Source: Leifsonia shinshuensis
GTDB lineage: Bacteria > Actinomycetota > Actinomycetes > Actinomycetales > Microbacteriaceae
DNA length: 64,000 bases
Assembly (NCBI RefSeq): GCF_031456835.1
Contig: NZ_JAVDVK010000001.1
Span: forward strand, 2,976,001-3,040,000
Direction of reading: 5' to 3'
Positions 16,031 to 24,591 of the stretch are shown one piece after another. Position 1 is the stretch's first letter, and every line of letters starts with the position of its first letter. The translations under genes and the position numbers were made by a program. The notes beneath the pieces were generated by a model. The model worked only from the letters and a program-made list of their open reading frames with translations. It was not told where the DNA came from and did not search any database.

Positions 16031-16393
16031 TCACTGCTCCTTCGCGGGGGCGAGCCAGTCGCCGTCGCCGTTCTCGTACAGGGAGATGAGGATGTCGTCC
16101 CTCTTGATCCCGAGCGCCGCCAGCCGGTCCACGATGAGACCGGCGCCGCGCTGCTTCACCTCTGGAGAGTATCCGGTGTAGGCGAGGATGCTGATGAACA
16201 CGATGTCCGAGCGGTCGGCATCCGGGAAGGTCCGGCTGTAGAAGAGGTCGCCCTCGTCGTGCAGCTGGAAGATCTGGAAGAGGTCGTCGGCGGGCATCCC
16301 CCAGCCGTCGGCGAGGGCGGAGTTGATCGCCTCGCTCATCTGCGGTCGCAGGTCGGCGAGCGGTCTGTGCATGTCGATTCGGACGAGTGGCAT
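16031..16393 (-). CDS. tautomerase family protein
   Basis: A 120-residue protein starting MPLVRIDMHRPLADLRPQ, which puts the catalytic Pro at position 2 (Pro1 after Met removal) as in 4-oxalocrotonate tautomerase relatives. The length is twice that of classical 62-residue tautomerases and matches the longer trimeric members. The segment FSRTF-like FYSRTFPDADRSDIVFI supports this subfamily. Role inferred: keto-enol isomerisation of an intermediate in the pathway of the operon. Its stop lies two bases before the beta-glucosidase ATG. Confidence 0.85.
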   Translation of the reverse strand: MPLVRIDMHRPLADLRPQMSEAINSALADGWGMPADDLFQIFQLHDEGDLFYSRTFPDADRSDIVFISILAYTGYSPEVKQRGAGLIVDRLAALGIKRDDILISLYENGDGDWLAPAKEQ

Positions 16394-16426
16394 CGGTGCC
16401 TCGGCTTTCGGAGTGGGTGGATGCGG

Positions 16427-17383
16427 TCAGTGCGCGGGTCGCGCGTCGAGCCAGTTCTCGGGCGAGGGGAGGAGCGACTCGAGCTCATCCCAGAACTCCT
16501 GCGGGCGATCGAGCGCCGCGGCGTCGAGGGTCTGCGGGATGCGTTCGGGTCGGCTGATGCCGACGATGGTGCTGGCGAACCGCTCGTCGCGGGTGGAGAA
16601 GCGGATCGCCGCGGCCGCCAGGGTGGTGTCCCAGCGTCGGCAGACCTCCCGCATGCGGGCGATCGCGGACAGCGTCCCGGCACTGGCGGGCCGGTAGCCG
16701 TAGTCCGTCTTGCGGCCGCTCTCGTCGGCCAGGATGCCGCCGCCGAGCACCGCGGCGTTCACCACCCCGATCCCCAGTTCGGCAGCCCGGTCGAGCAGCG
16801 GCCCGGCGCTGCGGTCGACCAGCGTCCAGCGGTTGTGCACCAGCAGCACCTCGAACACGCCGAGGTCGAGGTAACGGCGCATCGCGTGCACGTCGCCTCC
16901 CGCCAGGCCGATGTGGCCGACCTCGCCGCGCTCCTTGGCTGCGACCAGCGCCTCCGCGGCGCCGCCCGGCCCGGTCATCGCGGCGAAGTCGTGGAACTCG
17001 GGATCGTGCAGGTGCACGAGCGGGAGCGGGCTGATCCCGAGCCTCTCGGCGCTCTCGGCGAGAGAGCGGCGGACGCGCTCCCCGCTGTAGTCGCCGTCGC
17101 GCTGGTCGGTCTTCGTGATCACGAGGACGTCATCGGGAAGCCCTCCGAAGGCCGCGATCGCCCGGCCGATCCGTTCCTCGCTGCGGCCCTCCGAGTACCC
17201 GTTGGAGGTGTCGATGGTGCGGATCCCGCTGCGCAGCACTTCCTGGACGAGGTCGATCGCGTCCGCCTCGGCGACCTCGTGGCCGAAGTTCTCGGGCATG
17301 CTGCCGAGCGGCGCGCCGCCGAGGGTGACGCGGCTCACGGCGAGCCCGGTCGCGCCGAGCGGCCGGAGGGCCGCGCCGCTCAT
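16427..17383 (-). CDS. aldo/keto reductase (sugar dehydrogenase-like)
   Basis: A (beta/alpha)8-barrel NAD(P)H-dependent oxidoreductase. It has RTIDTSNGYSEGRSEERIG, where the catalytic Tyr is in NGYSEG, VITKTDQRDG with the catalytic Lys, and LPLVHLHDPEFHDF with the His. The overall pattern is that of the D-threo-aldose / L-fucose dehydrogenase group. At 318 aa it is full length. The start overlaps the end of the VOC gene by four bases (ATGA type). Substrate could be a sugar or the carbonyl of an aglycone; the operon setting does not decide. Confidence 0.9.
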   Translation of the reverse strand: MSGAALRPLGATGLAVSRVTLGGAPLGSMPENFGHEVAEADAIDLVQEVLRSGIRTIDTSNGYSEGRSEERIGRAIAAFGGLPDDVLVITKTDQRDGDYSGERVRRSLAESAERLGISPLPLVHLHDPEFHDFAAMTGPGGAAEALVAAKERGEVGHIGLAGGDVHAMRRYLDLGVFEVLLVHNRWTLVDRSAGPLLDRAAELGIGVVNAAVLGGGILADESGRKTDYGYRPASAGTLSAIARMREVCRRWDTTLAAAAIRFSTRDERFASTIVGISRPERIPQTLDAAALDRPQEFWDELESLLPSPENWLDARPAH

Positions 17384-18150
17384 GCGGACGCGACCGCGTA
17401 GAGCAGGCCGTCGGCGTCGGTGTGGATCCGCCGGCCGTCGGGGAGGGTGGCGACCTCGTCGCCAGGAGCCTCGTCGCCCGAGAACACGACGGCCGCGAAG
17501 CCGGGGGCGTCGAGCTGGGGTGCGCGCTGCGCCTTCTCGGCGCGCTCGTAGGTGAAGATCTCGAGCGAGCTGTCGCCGTCGCGCAGGAAGTTGATCTCGA
17601 ACCCGCGGTCGTCACTGGGCTGGTGGATGCCCGACATGAGCAGGTAGCCGAGCCGGCCGTAGTGCGACGTGGTGGCGTCCAGATCGTCGACCGTCGCCGC
17701 CACGTGGTCGAAGCGCGGGCGCTCGGGGTCGCCGAGCGCCCAGTCCTGCTCCACGGCCTCGCGGTCGTAGACCTCGTGGTACTGCAGCGGGCCTTCGACG
17801 AGTTCGAGGAGGGTGCCGTCCGGGTCGAAGAAGAAGGTGATGCGCACATCCCCCTCGGCGTGGATCGGCTCGAGGTGGAACGGCACGCCCGCGTCGTGGA
17901 GCGCATCCACGCGGGCGTCGAGGTCGGAGACCTTGAACCCGACGTGACGGAAACCGCGCTGCAGGTCGTCGCCGACCCACGTGGACTCCGCGGGGGCGTC
18001 GACGCGGGTTAGCACCAGTCGGGCGGTCACCAGGTCGAGCTCAGCGCGATCGTCGGTCGCGTCGATCACGACGGCGTCGAGGTGACGCCGGTAGAAGTCG
18101 ACGGCGCGTGCGACATCGGTGACGTTGATGAGGACGGATTCGATGGCCAA
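17380..18150 (-). CDS. two-domain VOC family protein (extradiol dioxygenase-like)
   Basis: Two vicinal-oxygen-chelate modules: residues about 1-115 and 135-256. Candidate metal ligands are visible in the expected places: RHVGFKV (His), TLLELVEGP (Glu), FDHVAATV (His) and SLEIFTYE (Glu). This is the layout of ring-cleaving dioxygenases and glyoxalase-like enzymes. The start is TTG, eight bases after AAAGGA; I see no better ATG upstream in frame. It is the first gene of the operon, so expression depends on a promoter in the 293-base divergent gap. Assignment of a substrate is not possible from sequence. Confidence 0.82.
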   Translation of the reverse strand: MAIESVLINVTDVARAVDFYRRHLDAVVIDATDDRAELDLVTARLVLTRVDAPAESTWVGDDLQRGFRHVGFKVSDLDARVDALHDAGVPFHLEPIHAEGDVRITFFFDPDGTLLELVEGPLQYHEVYDREAVEQDWALGDPERPRFDHVAATVDDLDATTSHYGRLGYLLMSGIHQPSDDRGFEINFLRDGDSSLEIFTYERAEKAQRAPQLDAPGFAAVVFSGDEAPGDEVATLPDGRRIHTDADGLLYAVASA

Positions 18151-18312
18151 CGGGAGGGTCCTTTCTGCGCTGAACGGTGCCCAGCTGTCGGGCGGAGGTC
18201 ACGGTACCGGACTATCTCAACGTATGCAACTAAGCGCATTCGCCTGATTTGCCGGTACTTCACCGCCACAATACCGATGAACGGCCAGTTTGTGACAAAA
18301 AGGTTTTAACTA

Positions 18313-18342
18313 TTGCGTTCGTCGGAAACCCGTGTGTAGGCT
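18313..18342 (+). promoter_or_regulatory. probable promoter of the sugar ABC operon
   Basis: TTGCGT (18313-18318), 18 bases, TAGGCT (18337-18342). An AT-rich stretch just upstream (18290-18314), unusual for this sequence, could act as an UP-like element. The predicted leader is about 95 nt. The rest of the 18151-18443 gap contains no gene and must also carry the promoter of the minus-strand operon. Confidence 0.5.
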
Positions 18343-18443
18343 CACCCCGAACGTGCGCCGCTACGACTCCCTCCGGTGATCAGCCGGGCGGCCCGGGCGC
18401 TCGACCCGCACGACGATCAGCACAACGAGGTGGAGGAATCACA

Positions 18444-19820
18444 ATGATGCGTACGCGGCTCATTTCCGCGGCAGCGGTGGCAGCGGCCGCCGCCCTGGCG
18501 ATCACGGGCTGCACCGGCTCATCCGGTGACGAGGGCTCGGACGTCAAGCCGGCGAAGTCAGGATCGGTCACATGGTGGGGCTGGACGCCCGACACCCCGG
18601 TGGCCGAGAAGTACATCGCCGAGTTCAACAAGCAGTACCCCGACATCAAGGTCACGTACAAGAACTTCGAGAACGTCGACTACCGCAACACCATCACGCC
18701 GGCCCTCGACTCGGGCAAGGGGCCGGACGTCTTCGACCTCTCGCCGGCAGGCGGCTCGCCGGACACGTGGGGCCCGTACGCTCTCGACCTCACGTCGCTC
18801 GCCAAGGACACGCTCGGCTCCGGGTGGAAGGACCAGATCGGCGGCGACTACGTCAAGCAGCTGACCAGCTCCGACGGCCGGTTCGTCTCGCTCCCGCTCG
18901 GCGGCATGTCCGCGGGCTTCCTCTGGTACAACAAGGACATCCTCGACAAGGCCGGCGCCTCGGTCCCCACCGACTACGCGTCGTGGGTGGACACCTGCAA
19001 GAAGGTGACCGCCATCGGCAAGACCTGCTTCACGATGGGCGCGGGCGGCAAGGACACGTTCCCGACGGAGATGTACCACTCGATCGCGAACACGGTCGAC
19101 CCCGGCTTCTTCATCAAGGCGGCCACCGGCAAGGCCAAGTGGAACGACGAGCAGGGCGTCAAGGTGCTCGAGATCATCAAGAAGATGAAGGACGACGGCA
19201 TCATCGCGCCGAACGCCCTCGACGGCCCGCAGTACCCCCTCGCGAACAACGAGTTCATGAAGGGCGACGCCGCGATGGTCCAGATGGGCTTCTGGTACAC
19301 CCAGTACTCCGGGGCCGACTCGTGCAAGACCGCCATGGAGGCGGCCGGCGTGAGCAACCCGACATGCTTCGTGCAGCTTCCCGCGCAGTTCCCGGACGTC
19401 GCAGGCGAAGGCCACAAGAGCACCTACTTCGGTGAGGCGGACTACGGCCTGGCGATCAACTCCGGCTCGAAGAACATCGGGCCGGCCAAGACTTTCGTCG
19501 CCTGGATGACGCTCAAGAAGGACGGACAGCAGAACGTCGCCAACGCGCTCGACCTGCTCCCCGCGCTGAAGGGCACGACGCCGGAGTGGTCCTCCATCAA
19601 GCTCGTCGACGATTCGGTCCAGCGTCCCGCGATCGAGACCCTGATCAAGGACAGCGCCGACACCACCGAGTCGCGCCAGTGGCAGACCACGGAGAAGTCG
19701 CTCGATGCGATCGTGGTCGCCATCCAGCAGGTGCTGGACCCCTCGGTGGACAAGTCGATCAAGAGCATCGCGGACGACCAGCAGGCGGCCTCCGTGGCGA
19801 GCAAGGTCGGCACCAAGTAA
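18444..19820 (+). CDS. sugar ABC transporter substrate-binding lipoprotein
   Basis: Signal peptide with lipobox AITGCTG (Cys about 24), then a family 1 solute-binding fold (VTWWGWTPDTPVAEKYIAEF, and GKGPDVFDLSPA). It is membrane-tethered outside the cell and delivers an oligosaccharide or glycoside to the permeases downstream. Conserved aromatic residues such as GFLWYNKDIL suit sugar stacking. Strong GGAGGA ribosome site six bases before ATG. It leads an operon of binding protein, two permeases, sensor and ROK regulator; the ATPase is missing, as usual in actinobacteria where a shared MsiK-type ATPase is used. Divergence from a beta-glucosidase operon suggests a beta-glucoside ligand. Confidence 0.93.
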   Translation: MMRTRLISAAAVAAAAALAITGCTGSSGDEGSDVKPAKSGSVTWWGWTPDTPVAEKYIAEFNKQYPDIKVTYKNFENVDYRNTITPALDSGKGPDVFDLSPAGGSPDTWGPYALDLTSLAKDTLGSGWKDQIGGDYVKQLTSSDGRFVSLPLGGMSAGFLWYNKDILDKAGASVPTDYASWVDTCKKVTAIGKTCFTMGAGGKDTFPTEMYHSIANTVDPGFFIKAATGKAKWNDEQGVKVLEIIKKMKDDGIIAPNALDGPQYPLANNEFMKGDAAMVQMGFWYTQYSGADSCKTAMEAAGVSNPTCFVQLPAQFPDVAGEGHKSTYFGEADYGLAINSGSKNIGPAKTFVAWMTLKKDGQQNVANALDLLPALKGTTPEWSSIKLVDDSVQRPAIETLIKDSADTTESRQWQTTEKSLDAIVVAIQQVLDPSVDKSIKSIADDQQAASVASKVGTK

Positions 19821-19857
19821 GCAGCACCACCCGCCATCGGCAGAACGGATCGACTCC

Positions 19858-20841
19858 ATGACCGTCTCGGATCTCGAGATCGGATCCCGCCGACAGACAC
19901 CCGCGGTGCAGAGAGGCGGGCGCCCCACACGGCGCGCCCGCCTCCTCCCCGGGGGCTTCCGCTGGATCCTCCCGGCGTTCGCCATCTCCGTCGGACTGAT
20001 CTACTACAGCATCATCTACTCGGGCTACCTGTCCTTCTTCTCCTGGCCGGGCGGCCGGGCGCTCATGACGCCCGTCGGGCTGGGCAACTACCTCACCGCG
20101 CTGCAGGACCCGGTGCTCTGGACCTCCCTGCGCAACACCTTCGTGTACTTCGTCGTCGTATTCGTCGTGCAGGTCATCGGCGGCACCTTGTTCGCCGCTG
20201 CCATGCACTCGAAGGTGCGGTTCGCGAACGTCTACAAGGTGCTCGTCGTCATCCCCGTCGTCGTCGCGCCGGCCACGCTCGCCCCGGCGCAGATCGAGGT
20301 CTGGCAGAGCGACGGGACGGTCAACAGCATCCTCGGCTTCTTCGGGCTCTCGTCCTTGCAGCAGCCGTGGATCGGGCAGTCCACGACGTCACTCCTGGTC
20401 GTCACCCTCGTCGGCTGCTGGGGCGCGATCGGCTACGGCTTCATCCTGCTCTACGCGGGCATGTCGCAGATCGACCCGGAGCTCATCGAGGCCGGACGGC
20501 TGGACGGCGCGGGCAACCTGCGCGTGCTGTTCTCGATCGTCCTGCCGACCCTCCGGCCGATCATCGTCTCGCTGGCGATCCTCAACTTCATCACCGCCCT
20601 GAAGCTGTTCGACAACCCGTGGCTCATCACCCAGGGCGGGCCGGCCCACTCGTCCGAGTTCCTCGGAACGATGATCTACTCGGAGACCGCCAGCACCGAC
20701 CGCGACCTCGGCTACGCCTCGGCGCTGTCGATCCTCGTGCTGCTGATCGCGGTGGCCGTGTCCATCTTCATGCAGCTGCGCGGGCGCGAGCGGCTGACCC
20801 GGGTGCGGCCCCGCCGCCGGAAGGAGACCGCCGATGTTTGA
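19858..20841 (+). CDS. sugar ABC transporter permease (MalF-type)
   Basis: Six hydrophobic segments after a basic N-terminus of about 35 residues. The EAA loop, ELIEAGRLDGAGNLRVLFSI, contacts the ATPase and lies near residue 215. At 327 aa it is typical of the first permease of carbohydrate-uptake type 1 importers. It starts 37 bases after the binding-protein gene and overlaps the next permease by eight bases. Confidence 0.93.
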   Translation: MTVSDLEIGSRRQTPAVQRGGRPTRRARLLPGGFRWILPAFAISVGLIYYSIIYSGYLSFFSWPGGRALMTPVGLGNYLTALQDPVLWTSLRNTFVYFVVVFVVQVIGGTLFAAAMHSKVRFANVYKVLVVIPVVVAPATLAPAQIEVWQSDGTVNSILGFFGLSSLQQPWIGQSTTSLLVVTLVGCWGAIGYGFILLYAGMSQIDPELIEAGRLDGAGNLRVLFSIVLPTLRPIIVSLAILNFITALKLFDNPWLITQGGPAHSSEFLGTMIYSETASTDRDLGYASALSILVLLIAVAVSIFMQLRGRERLTRVRPRRRKETADV

Positions 20842-21622
20842 GACGCGTTCGCGGCGTTCGCGCATCATCCTCCAGCTGGTGCTGACGGTGGCCGTCGTGC
20901 CGTTCGTCATCCCGCTGTACACGATGCTGCAGACCAGCCTGGAAGGCGCCGGGTGGGGCAACTACCTCGCGGTGGTGCAGGTGCCCGGCTTCCCCAAGTT
21001 CTTCATCAACACGATCATCATCGCGGCGGCCTCGATCGTGATCGTCTACCTCGCCACGCTCGCCGCGGCGTTCGGCTTCTCCAAGCTGCGCGTGCGCGGC
21101 AAGGAGGTCTACTTCTGGCTGATGATGGCGGCCCTGACGCTGCCCGAGGTCGTGCTGATCGCTCCTCTCTATACGACGGCCGTGCGGCTCGGGCTCCTGG
21201 GCACGTACTGGTCGGTGATCCTCCCGATCGCCGCCCTGCAGATCCCGTTCACGGTGCTGATCGCCCGCGGCTACGTGGACGGCATCCCGGACGCGGTGTT
21301 CGAGGCCGCCCGGATCGACGGCGCGGGCACCTGGCGGGTGTTCTGGTCGATCCTGGTGCCGCTGTCGCGGCCGATCGCGGTCGCGCTCATGGTGCTCGTG
21401 CTGATCTACGCCTGGAACTCGTACCTCCTGCCGAAGGTGTTCCTCATCGACGACGGGATGGGCGTGGTCACGCAGCTGCCCGAGTTCTTCCGCCGGCAGT
21501 ACAACGACGACACCCCGAAGATCCTCGCCGCGTCGGTGATCACCGCGATCCCGACGATCATCGCCTACATCGCGCTGCAGCGGCAGTTCGAGCGGGGCAT
21601 GGCCGCGGGCGCGATCAAGTGA
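20834..21622 (+). CDS. sugar ABC transporter permease (MalG-type)
   Basis: Six hydrophobic segments; the EAA loop is AVFEAARIDGAGTWRVFWSI (about 155-174). At 262 aa it is slightly shorter than usual because the N-terminal cytoplasmic arm is only about 10 residues. It overlaps the upstream permease by eight bases, implying translational coupling. An 85-base gap follows before the sensor gene. Confidence 0.92.
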   Translation: MFETRSRRSRIILQLVLTVAVVPFVIPLYTMLQTSLEGAGWGNYLAVVQVPGFPKFFINTIIIAAASIVIVYLATLAAAFGFSKLRVRGKEVYFWLMMAALTLPEVVLIAPLYTTAVRLGLLGTYWSVILPIAALQIPFTVLIARGYVDGIPDAVFEAARIDGAGTWRVFWSILVPLSRPIAVALMVLVLIYAWNSYLLPKVFLIDDGMGVVTQLPEFFRRQYNDDTPKILAASVITAIPTIIAYIALQRQFERGMAAGAIK

Positions 21623-21707
21623 CACGGGAAGTCGTGGCGGAGCGGCCGCATCCGGCAGACTTCGTATCCGAGGGTTCCGTTCCAGACGAGGGGGAGGCGG
21701 TGAACGC

Positions 21708-22514
21708 ATGACGGATCAGGCGGCGTCGATCGGTCTGGTGATCCGGCACGGCCGCGACCGCGACCCGGTCGCCTCGGCGATCGTGCGCGCGATCGCCGGT
21801 CCGCTGCTCGCGGCCGGGATGCGGTTCATCACCCGCTCGGTGGACGACGAGGAGTCGGAACTGCGGACGTACCGCCTGTGGGCGCGCGTCGGCGGGATCG
21901 CCGGCGTGATCGTGCTCGGTGCGGATGAGGACGACGCGCGCATCCGGCTGCTCCGGCAGATCGACATGCCGTTCGTCGCGCTCGCGCCGGTCGCGCACGA
22001 GGTGGACTACCCGGCGGTCACGGTGGATGCGTCGGCCGCGTCGCGGGCGCTCGCCGCGTACCTCGACGGCCACCCGGCCCGGCGCTGGGTCTACATCACA
22101 AGCCAGTCGGAGCCGGACCCGCTGGTCAGCGAAGCCGGCGAGGCCGCAGACGGCGGCGAGCGGCGGATCGAGACGCTCCAGACCCCCGACGTCGTGGCCG
22201 AGGCCCTGCGGGTCGCCGGCGAGAGCTCGCCCGACGCCCCCAGCGTGCTCATCTTCGACAACGACCACGATGCCGTCGCCGCCCTCGACGCGCTCGAGGA
22301 GCACGGCATCCTGGTGCCCGAAGCGGTGTCGCTGATCTGCTGGAGCGACTCGCTGGTGTGCCAGAGCGCCAGCCGGCCGATCACCGCCATCGACCGACAC
22401 GGCCGCGAGATCGGCGCACTGCTCGGCACGGCGGCGCTCGCCGCCATCCACGACGGAGACGTCGTCCCGGTCGCGGCGCCCCAGCCCGTCGTCGTCGTGC
22501 GGGAGACGACGTGA
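21708..22514 (+). CDS. LacI-type ligand-binding domain protein without a DNA-binding domain
   Basis: The protein starts directly in the periplasmic-binding-protein-like sensor fold of LacI regulators: SIGLVIRHGRDRDPVASAIV, GVIVLGAD, MPFVALAP, a long middle, SVLIFDNDHDAVAALDALEE and VSLICWSDS. The N-terminal helix-turn-helix (about 60 residues) is absent, and the 85-base gap upstream cannot encode it in any frame. There is no signal peptide, so it is cytoplasmic. GGGGGAGG precedes the ATG. Its stop overlaps the GTG of the ROK regulator (GTGA). It may be a sugar sensor working with the ROK protein, or a decayed LacI regulator. Confidence 0.75.
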   Translation: MTDQAASIGLVIRHGRDRDPVASAIVRAIAGPLLAAGMRFITRSVDDEESELRTYRLWARVGGIAGVIVLGADEDDARIRLLRQIDMPFVALAPVAHEVDYPAVTVDASAASRALAAYLDGHPARRWVYITSQSEPDPLVSEAGEAADGGERRIETLQTPDVVAEALRVAGESSPDAPSVLIFDNDHDAVAALDALEEHGILVPEAVSLICWSDSLVCQSASRPITAIDRHGREIGALLGTAALAAIHDGDVVPVAAPQPVVVVRETT

Positions 22515-23728
22515 GCGCGGCACGGCGGCTCGGCCCGTCGTCCGCGAACACCCGCAGCGCCGTCCTCGACATGGTCCGCTCCGGCGGGACCGTCACGCGC
22601 ACAGAGCTGGCGGAGCGCTCGGGGCTGACCGCCACCTCCATCACCCGCATCGTCAAGTCGCTCATCGAGGACGGCCTGGTCATCGAGACCGGCTTCAGCG
22701 AGTCCACGGGCGGCAAGCGCAGCAGCCTCCTGGAGCTCAACTCGACCGGCCGCTTCGCCGTCGGGCTGTCGCTCGACGCCGGACGCCTCACCTACGTCGT
22801 CACGGATCTCGCCGGCACGGTCATCGGCCGGCTCGTGTCGCCGGGCATCGAGCAGGCCGGTCCGAGCGAGGACGTCGTGCGCATCGCCCGCGAGCTGGGC
22901 CAGCTGCTGGTGCAGCTCGACATCGCCCTGGAGTCGGTCGTGGGCGTCGGTGTGGCCGGAGCCGGTCTCGACCTGGGCGCGGGTGCGGAGCGCCTCTCGA
23001 TCACCTCCACCGAGTGGGAGTCGTTCGCGCTGAGCAAGGCGCTCGAGCCGCGCATCGGCCTCCCCGTCGTGCGTGACAACGACGCGGCCTGCGCCGCCCT
23101 CGGCCAGTACTGGGCCGGGCGGGTGCCCGCGACGCAGGACTTCGCGACGCTGTACCTCTCGAACGGCTTCGGCCTCGGTCTGATGGTCGGCGGAAGCGTC
23201 GCGCGCGGCGCCTCCTCGAACGTCGGCGAGATCGGGCACATGGTGATCGACATCGACGGTCCGCAGTGCTGGTGCGGGGCCCGGGGCTGCCTGGAGATGC
23301 TCGCCGCCCCCCGCGCGGTGGTCGCGCAGGCGCTCGAGGACGACGACCTCGCCGCGCAGCTCGGTCTGACGGGCGACCCGCAGCGCTTCCGCGCCGACTT
23401 CGAGGCGATCGCCCGCGCGGCCGCCCAGGGCGAGCCGCGGTGCTGCGAGCTGATCAAGCGGTCGGCGCGGTACGTGGCCGCCGCCGTGCTGTCCATCGTG
23501 AACGTGCTCGACCTCGACCGCGTGGTCCTGGCCGGCCCGGGCTTCGCCGACGCCGGCGCCCTGTACGTCCGCGAGATCCGTGACACCGTGTCGAGGTTCG
23601 CGCGCACCCGCACCATCCACCCCGTCGTCATCGAACTGGCCGACCCCGGGCTGGATGCCGCGGCGGGCGGAGCGGCGACGCTCGCCCTGCAGCACGCGCT
23701 GACGCCTCACGCGGCGCCCGGGCGGTAG
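22511..23728 (+). CDS. ROK family transcriptional regulator
   Basis: N-terminal winged helix (about residues 12-65, with TRTELAERSGLTATSITRIV) plus a ROK sugar-kinase-like domain (about 75-405). The zinc-binding signature is intact: GEIGHMVIDIDG followed by CWCGARGCLEM. It should bind sugar or sugar phosphate and control the upstream transporter and perhaps the divergent beta-glucosidase operon. The GTG start overlaps the sensor gene's stop by four bases. It is the last gene of the operon, giving a self-contained importer plus regulator unit. Confidence 0.9.
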   Translation: MSAARRLGPSSANTRSAVLDMVRSGGTVTRTELAERSGLTATSITRIVKSLIEDGLVIETGFSESTGGKRSSLLELNSTGRFAVGLSLDAGRLTYVVTDLAGTVIGRLVSPGIEQAGPSEDVVRIARELGQLLVQLDIALESVVGVGVAGAGLDLGAGAERLSITSTEWESFALSKALEPRIGLPVVRDNDAACAALGQYWAGRVPATQDFATLYLSNGFGLGLMVGGSVARGASSNVGEIGHMVIDIDGPQCWCGARGCLEMLAAPRAVVAQALEDDDLAAQLGLTGDPQRFRADFEAIARAAAQGEPRCCELIKRSARYVAAAVLSIVNVLDLDRVVLAGPGFADAGALYVREIRDTVSRFARTRTIHPVVIELADPGLDAAAGGAATLALQHALTPHAAPGR

Positions 23729-23822
23729 CCGGTCGGGTCGCGGTCTCTCAGCCTCTGAGCCCTCTCAGGTGTTCGCCCCCGCCGCTCAGGCTGGGGCGCC
23801 CGGGGTTCGGGATGCTGGGGGG

Positions 23823-24587
23823 ATGCGCAACACCGTCCCCGCCGTCACCGCGCTCTTCTGGGTGACGAAGCTGCTGACGACCGCGATGGGGGAGACCGCG
23901 TCCGACTTCCTGGTCAAGACCATCGATCCGGTCGTCGTGGTGGGCGGCGCCTTCGGCCTCTTCGCCGCGGCGCTCGGGCTGCAGTTCGCGGTGCGCCGGT
24001 ACATCCCGTGGGTGTACTGGTCGGCGGTGCTGATGGTGGCCGTGTTCGGCACCATGGTCGCCGACGTGCTGCACGTCGAGCTCGGGGTGCCGTACCTGGT
24101 GTCCACCCTCGTGTTCGCGGTCGTCCTCACCGCTGTGTTCGCCCTCTGGTACCGGACGCAGCGGACGCTCTCGGTGCACCGCATCGACACCCCGGCGCGC
24201 CAGGGGTTCTACTGGTCCGCGGTCCTGGTGACGTTCGCCCTCGGAACGGCGGTCGGCGACCTGACGGCGACCACGCTCGGCCTCGGCTATTTCGCCTCGG
24301 CGCTGCTGTTCGGCATCCTCTTCGCCATTCCGGGCATCGCCTACCGGTGGTGGGGATTCGGTGCGACGGCCGCCTTCTGGACGGCGTATGTGCTTACCCG
24401 CCCGTTCGGCGCTTCGCTCTCCGACGGCCTCGCCGTGTCGCACGCGCGCGGCGGCATGGCGCTGGGCACCGGACCGGTCAGCCTGGTGCTGTTCGCGGCG
24501 ATCGTGGTGTGCGTCGCGGTGCTGACCGTGCGCGGCCGTGCCGCGGCCGGCCCGGCCGTGGACGCGCCGGCGGCCGCGGGGCTGTAG
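23823..24587 (+). CDS. COG4705/DUF347-type membrane protein
   Basis: About eight hydrophobic segments in two repeated halves. Each half starts with a conserved K(L/T)..T.GE..SDFL-like element, seen first as VTKLLTTAMGETASDFL; the second is weaker, FALGTAVGDLTATTLGLGYF. This matches the DUF347 repeat membrane proteins of unknown transport function. The ATG follows GGGGGG directly. It is convergent with the beta-galactosidase gene, leaving only four bases between stops. Confidence 0.8.
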   Translation: MRNTVPAVTALFWVTKLLTTAMGETASDFLVKTIDPVVVVGGAFGLFAAALGLQFAVRRYIPWVYWSAVLMVAVFGTMVADVLHVELGVPYLVSTLVFAVVLTAVFALWYRTQRTLSVHRIDTPARQGFYWSAVLVTFALGTAVGDLTATTLGLGYFASALLFGILFAIPGIAYRWWGFGATAAFWTAYVLTRPFGASLSDGLAVSHARGGMALGTGPVSLVLFAAIVVCVAVLTVRGRAAAGPAVDAPAAAGL

Positions 24588-24591
24588 CCGG

